The notes under the pieces are model-generated. The model worked only from the letters and a program-made list of their open reading frames with translations, ran no database searches and was not told the DNA's origin. Positions 63,086 to 64,000 of a DNA stretch of 64,000 bases are shown piece by piece. Positions within the stretch are counted from its first letter, which is position 1. Each line of letters opens with the position of its first letter. Origin of the DNA: Pirellula staleyi DSM 6068 (GTDB lineage: Bacteria > Planctomycetota > Planctomycetia > Pirellulales > Pirellulaceae). The stretch spans positions 5,642,001 to 5,706,000 of the forward strand of contig NC_013720.1 in assembly GCF_000025185.1 (NCBI RefSeq), given 5' to 3'. A program made the translations under genes and the position numbers.

Positions 63086-64000
<915 letters not shown>

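Overview
The window looks like chromosomal DNA of a motile planctomycete of the Pirellula/Blastopirellula type. The evidence is a moderately GC-rich sequence, typical planctomycete protein families (DUF1080, PPC-domain and Pro/Ala-rich exported proteins, Tat-exported prenyltransferase-repeat protein, PAPS-type sulfotransferase), weak or non-canonical ribosome sites with some TTG/GTG starts, and a large compact flagellar locus. I see no insertion sequence, prophage, CRISPR array, rRNA or tRNA. The assignment to phylum is inference from gene content; no marker gene in the window proves it.

Layout. 1-12.6 kb is mixed housekeeping: a cut aldose epimerase, a membrane protein, a GT2 glycosyltransferase translationally coupled to a polytopic membrane protein, a secreted fasciclin protein, an SDR lacking the usual catalytic Tyr, a membrane/peroxiredoxin-like fusion, sucCD, a second SDR, a Tat-exported cupin-like protein and an MtfA-like metallopeptidase fused to TPRs. 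Malate dehydrogenase follows at 13 kb, then an apparently dead alpha/beta hydrolase at 14.6 kb.

15.6-41.3 kb is the flagellar locus, all on the plus strand: TPR membrane protein, FlgN-like chaperone, soluble histidine kinase and NtrC-type sigma-54 activator, then flgB-flgC-fliE-fliF-fliG-fliH-fliI-fliJ-motE-like-fliK-flgD-flgE-flbD-motA-motB-fliL-fliN-fliO-fliP-fliQ-fliR-flhB. Together they encode the MS ring, rotor, export ATPase complex, export gate, hook and stators. Flagellin, FlgG/FlgF, FlhA and FliM are not in the window. FliM is missing from its usual place between fliL and fliN, and the FliN here carries FliM-like N-terminal motifs.

41.4-62.4 kb is again mixed: sulfotransferase, LLM flavin oxidoreductase, alpha/beta hydrolase, SDR, ComB-like phosphatase, single-chain glycyl-tRNA synthetase, sugar isomerase-like protein, Tat-exported prenyltransferase-repeat protein, OprP-like porin, DUF6174 protein, pyruvate kinase, a 951-residue PPC-domain exported protein, a tandem-repeat Pro/Ala-rich TPR protein, a DUF1080 protein and a zinc-ribbon membrane protein.

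The end of the window (62.67-64 kb) holds leuA, running off the edge, behind a 400-base leader. The leader contains what reads as a complete ribosome-mediated transcription attenuator: a well-placed ribosome site, a 19-residue peptide with six leucines written mostly in minor codons, an antiterminator arm inside the last codons of the peptide, and an intrinsic terminator whose 5' arm the antiterminator can capture. This is the strongest regulatory finding of the window.
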